Shown here: one piece after another, positions 5,398 through 6,380 of the stretch
Position numbering within the stretch: the stretch's first letter is position 1
Layout of the letters: every line of letters starts with the position of its first letter
Assembly (NCBI GenBank): GCA_020056545.1
Contig: JAGVHM010000134.1
Coordinates: 1 to 6,380 of the forward strand
DNA: 6,380 nucleotides
From: a bacterium
GTDB lineage: Bacteria > Desulfobacterota > Deferrimicrobia > Deferrimicrobiales > Deferrimicrobiaceae
Direction of reading: 5' to 3'
Notes under the pieces: model-generated
What the model saw: only the letters and a program-made list of their open reading frames with translations
Databases searched by the model: none
Told to the model about the DNA's origin: nothing
Translations under genes and position numbers: made by a program

Positions 5398-6262
5398 TCT
5401 CCCCCGGGATCCCGCGCAGGCCGGGTCCCTATCCGCGAAGTGGGACGCACTGCTCGCCTCGCTGAGGGAGATTGGCCCGGCGGTTATCGCATTCAGCGGC
5501 GGGGTCGACAGCACCTTCCTGCTGTACGCGGCCCGCGAGGCGCTCGGAAGCCGCGTCCTGGCCGTCACGGCGACCTCCCCCACCTACCCTAAATCGGAGC
5601 GGGAAGAGGCGGAACGGATCGTGCGGAACTGGGGCGTCCCCCACCGGCTCATCGAATCGAACGAACTGTTGATCCCGGGCTTCTCATCAAACCCCCCGGA
5701 GCGGTGCTACCACTGCAAGAAGGAGCTTTTCGGGCTTCTTGCGGCGATCGCCCGCGAAGAAGGGTTCGCGGCTGTCTGCGACGGCTCGAACGCCGACGAT
5801 CTCCACGATTTCCGCCCCGGCCGGCGCGCGGCGAAGGAGCTGGGAGTTCGCAGCCCCCTGCTGGAAAACGGGATCACGAAGGAGGAAATCAGGAGCTTGA
5901 GCCGCCGGTTCGCGCTTCCGACCGCGGACAAGGGTTCCTTCGCATGCCTCTCATCACGCTTCCCCTACGGTACCGAGATCACCGAGGATTCCCTGCGCCA
6001 TGTTGAAGCGTGCGAAGAGATCCTGAGAGAATTCGGGTTCCGGCAGTTCCGGGTCCGGGTCCACGGTCCCGTGGCGCGCATCGAGGTGGGGCGGGACGAG
6101 ATCCCGCGGCTTTTCGAGGAGGAGATCTCCGCGGCGGTCCACGAAGGATTCCGGCGGAACGGCTTTCTCTACGTCTCCGTAGACCTCAAGGGATACCGCA
6201 CGGGGTCGATGAACGAGGGCGGGCTCGTCGGCGGTCTGCCCCCCGACGCGGATATCATCTAA
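5381..6262 (+). CDS. larE: LarE, ATP-dependent sulfur-transfer enzyme of nickel-pincer nucleotide synthesis
   Basis: A complete 293-residue protein of usual length for LarE. LarE adenylates the carboxylates of pyridinium-3,5-biscarboxylic acid mononucleotide and converts them to thiocarboxylates. In the known pathway LarC then inserts nickel to make the cofactor of lactate racemase and related enzymes. The N-terminal ATP pyrophosphatase domain has FSGGVDSTFLL (38-48). ATSPTYP (64-70) and DGSNADDLHDFRPGRRA (134-150) are typical LarE segments. C109 and C112 lie in PERCYHCKKELF, and C189 in GSFACLSSRFPYG, the place of the sacrificial cysteine of Lactobacillus LarE. Having all three cysteines suggests the [4Fe-4S]-cluster, non-sacrificial type of LarE; this is inference. 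The start at 5381 has a strong GGAGG and overlaps the PP-loop gene by 17 bp, so it belongs to the same operon. LarA, LarB and LarC are not in the window. Confidence 0.93.
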   Translation: MRSSPDLPRDPAQAGSLSAKWDALLASLREIGPAVIAFSGGVDSTFLLYAAREALGSRVLAVTATSPTYPKSEREEAERIVRNWGVPHRLIESNELLIPGFSSNPPERCYHCKKELFGLLAAIAREEGFAAVCDGSNADDLHDFRPGRRAAKELGVRSPLLENGITKEEIRSLSRRFALPTADKGSFACLSSRFPYGTEITEDSLRHVEACEEILREFGFRQFRVRVHGPVARIEVGRDEIPRLFEEEISAAVHEGFRRNGFLYVSVDLKGYRTGSMNEGGLVGGLPPDADII

Positions 6263-6290
6263 TTCCCACGGACAGCATTCCTTATGAGGA

Positions 6291-6320
6291 CTCCGGGCTC
6301 GCGGGGGGACTTCCCCGGAG
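6291..6320. other. GC-rich hairpin downstream of larE
   Basis: CTCCGGG (6291-6297) and CCCGGAG (6314-6320) can form a 7-bp stem around a 16-base loop, which itself holds a competing GGGG/CCCC pairing. It begins 28 bases after the larE stop. No T-run follows on the plus strand, so it is not a classical intrinsic terminator; it may stabilise the mRNA end or be part of an intergenic repeat. The rest of 6263-6380 shows no gene I can support. Confidence 0.3.
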
Positions 6321-6380
6321 CTACGTTCGCGACCTTCGCCCGCTCACTGCGGATTCCGCTTCGACGCAATCTATCCCTCC

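Noticed and set aside
6284..6380. Possible start of a new plus-strand gene (ATG at 6284, open to the edge)
   Set aside because: Only 32 codons are visible, with no Shine-Dalgarno sequence and a hairpin inside it; not enough to call.
6259..6380. Possible C-terminal end of a convergent minus-strand gene
   Set aside because: The open frame is short, Arg-rich and has no recognisable motif; it overlaps the larE stop by 4 bp but cannot be told from chance.

Overview
The window joins two kinds of DNA. Positions 1 to about 690 are AT-rich: by hand count about 43% G+C over the coding part at 1-480 and about 26% G+C over 481-660. From about 690 onward the sequence is GC-rich, roughly 63% where I counted it (721-780). 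The GC-rich part carries an HD-GYP response regulator, an acyl-CoA dehydratase/benzoyl-CoA reductase-type activator, a LarE homologue and a PP-loop thiolation enzyme. That set suits an anaerobic or facultative bacterium of the Desulfobacterota type (Desulfuromonadia or relatives). The taxonomic guess rests on gene content and composition only and is weak.

Layout: (1) 1-513, minus strand, the N-terminal 171 residues of an unrecognised secreted protein that runs off the left edge, with a candidate promoter near 653-681. (2) 675-1217, plus strand, the C-terminal two thirds of an ATPase activator of the BadF/BadG/BcrA/HgdC family. It lost its N-terminus exactly where the composition changes. (3) 1241-3482, minus strand, a two-gene unit: a class V PLP-dependent aminotransferase-fold enzyme followed 31 bp later by a REC-HD-GYP cyclic-di-GMP-type response regulator. 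(4) 3554-6262, plus strand, a tightly packed three-gene operon divergent from unit 3: a ThiF/MoeB/HesA-type adenylyltransferase, an MnmA/ThiI-like PP-loop ATPase (4-bp overlap) and LarE (17-bp overlap). (5) 6263-6380, a short tail with a GC hairpin and no convincing gene.

The most interesting part is region 4. An enzyme that adenylates carrier proteins sits with two PP-loop ATPases, each with a CxxC pair plus a distal cysteine, an arrangement used by [4Fe-4S]-dependent sulfur-transfer enzymes. Together they look like a dedicated sulfur-mobilisation cluster. The PLP enzyme shares the 71-bp divergent intergenic region but lacks the usual persulfide-cysteine loop of cysteine desulfurases. No sulfur carrier protein and no other Lar gene lies in the window, so the final product cannot be read from this sequence.
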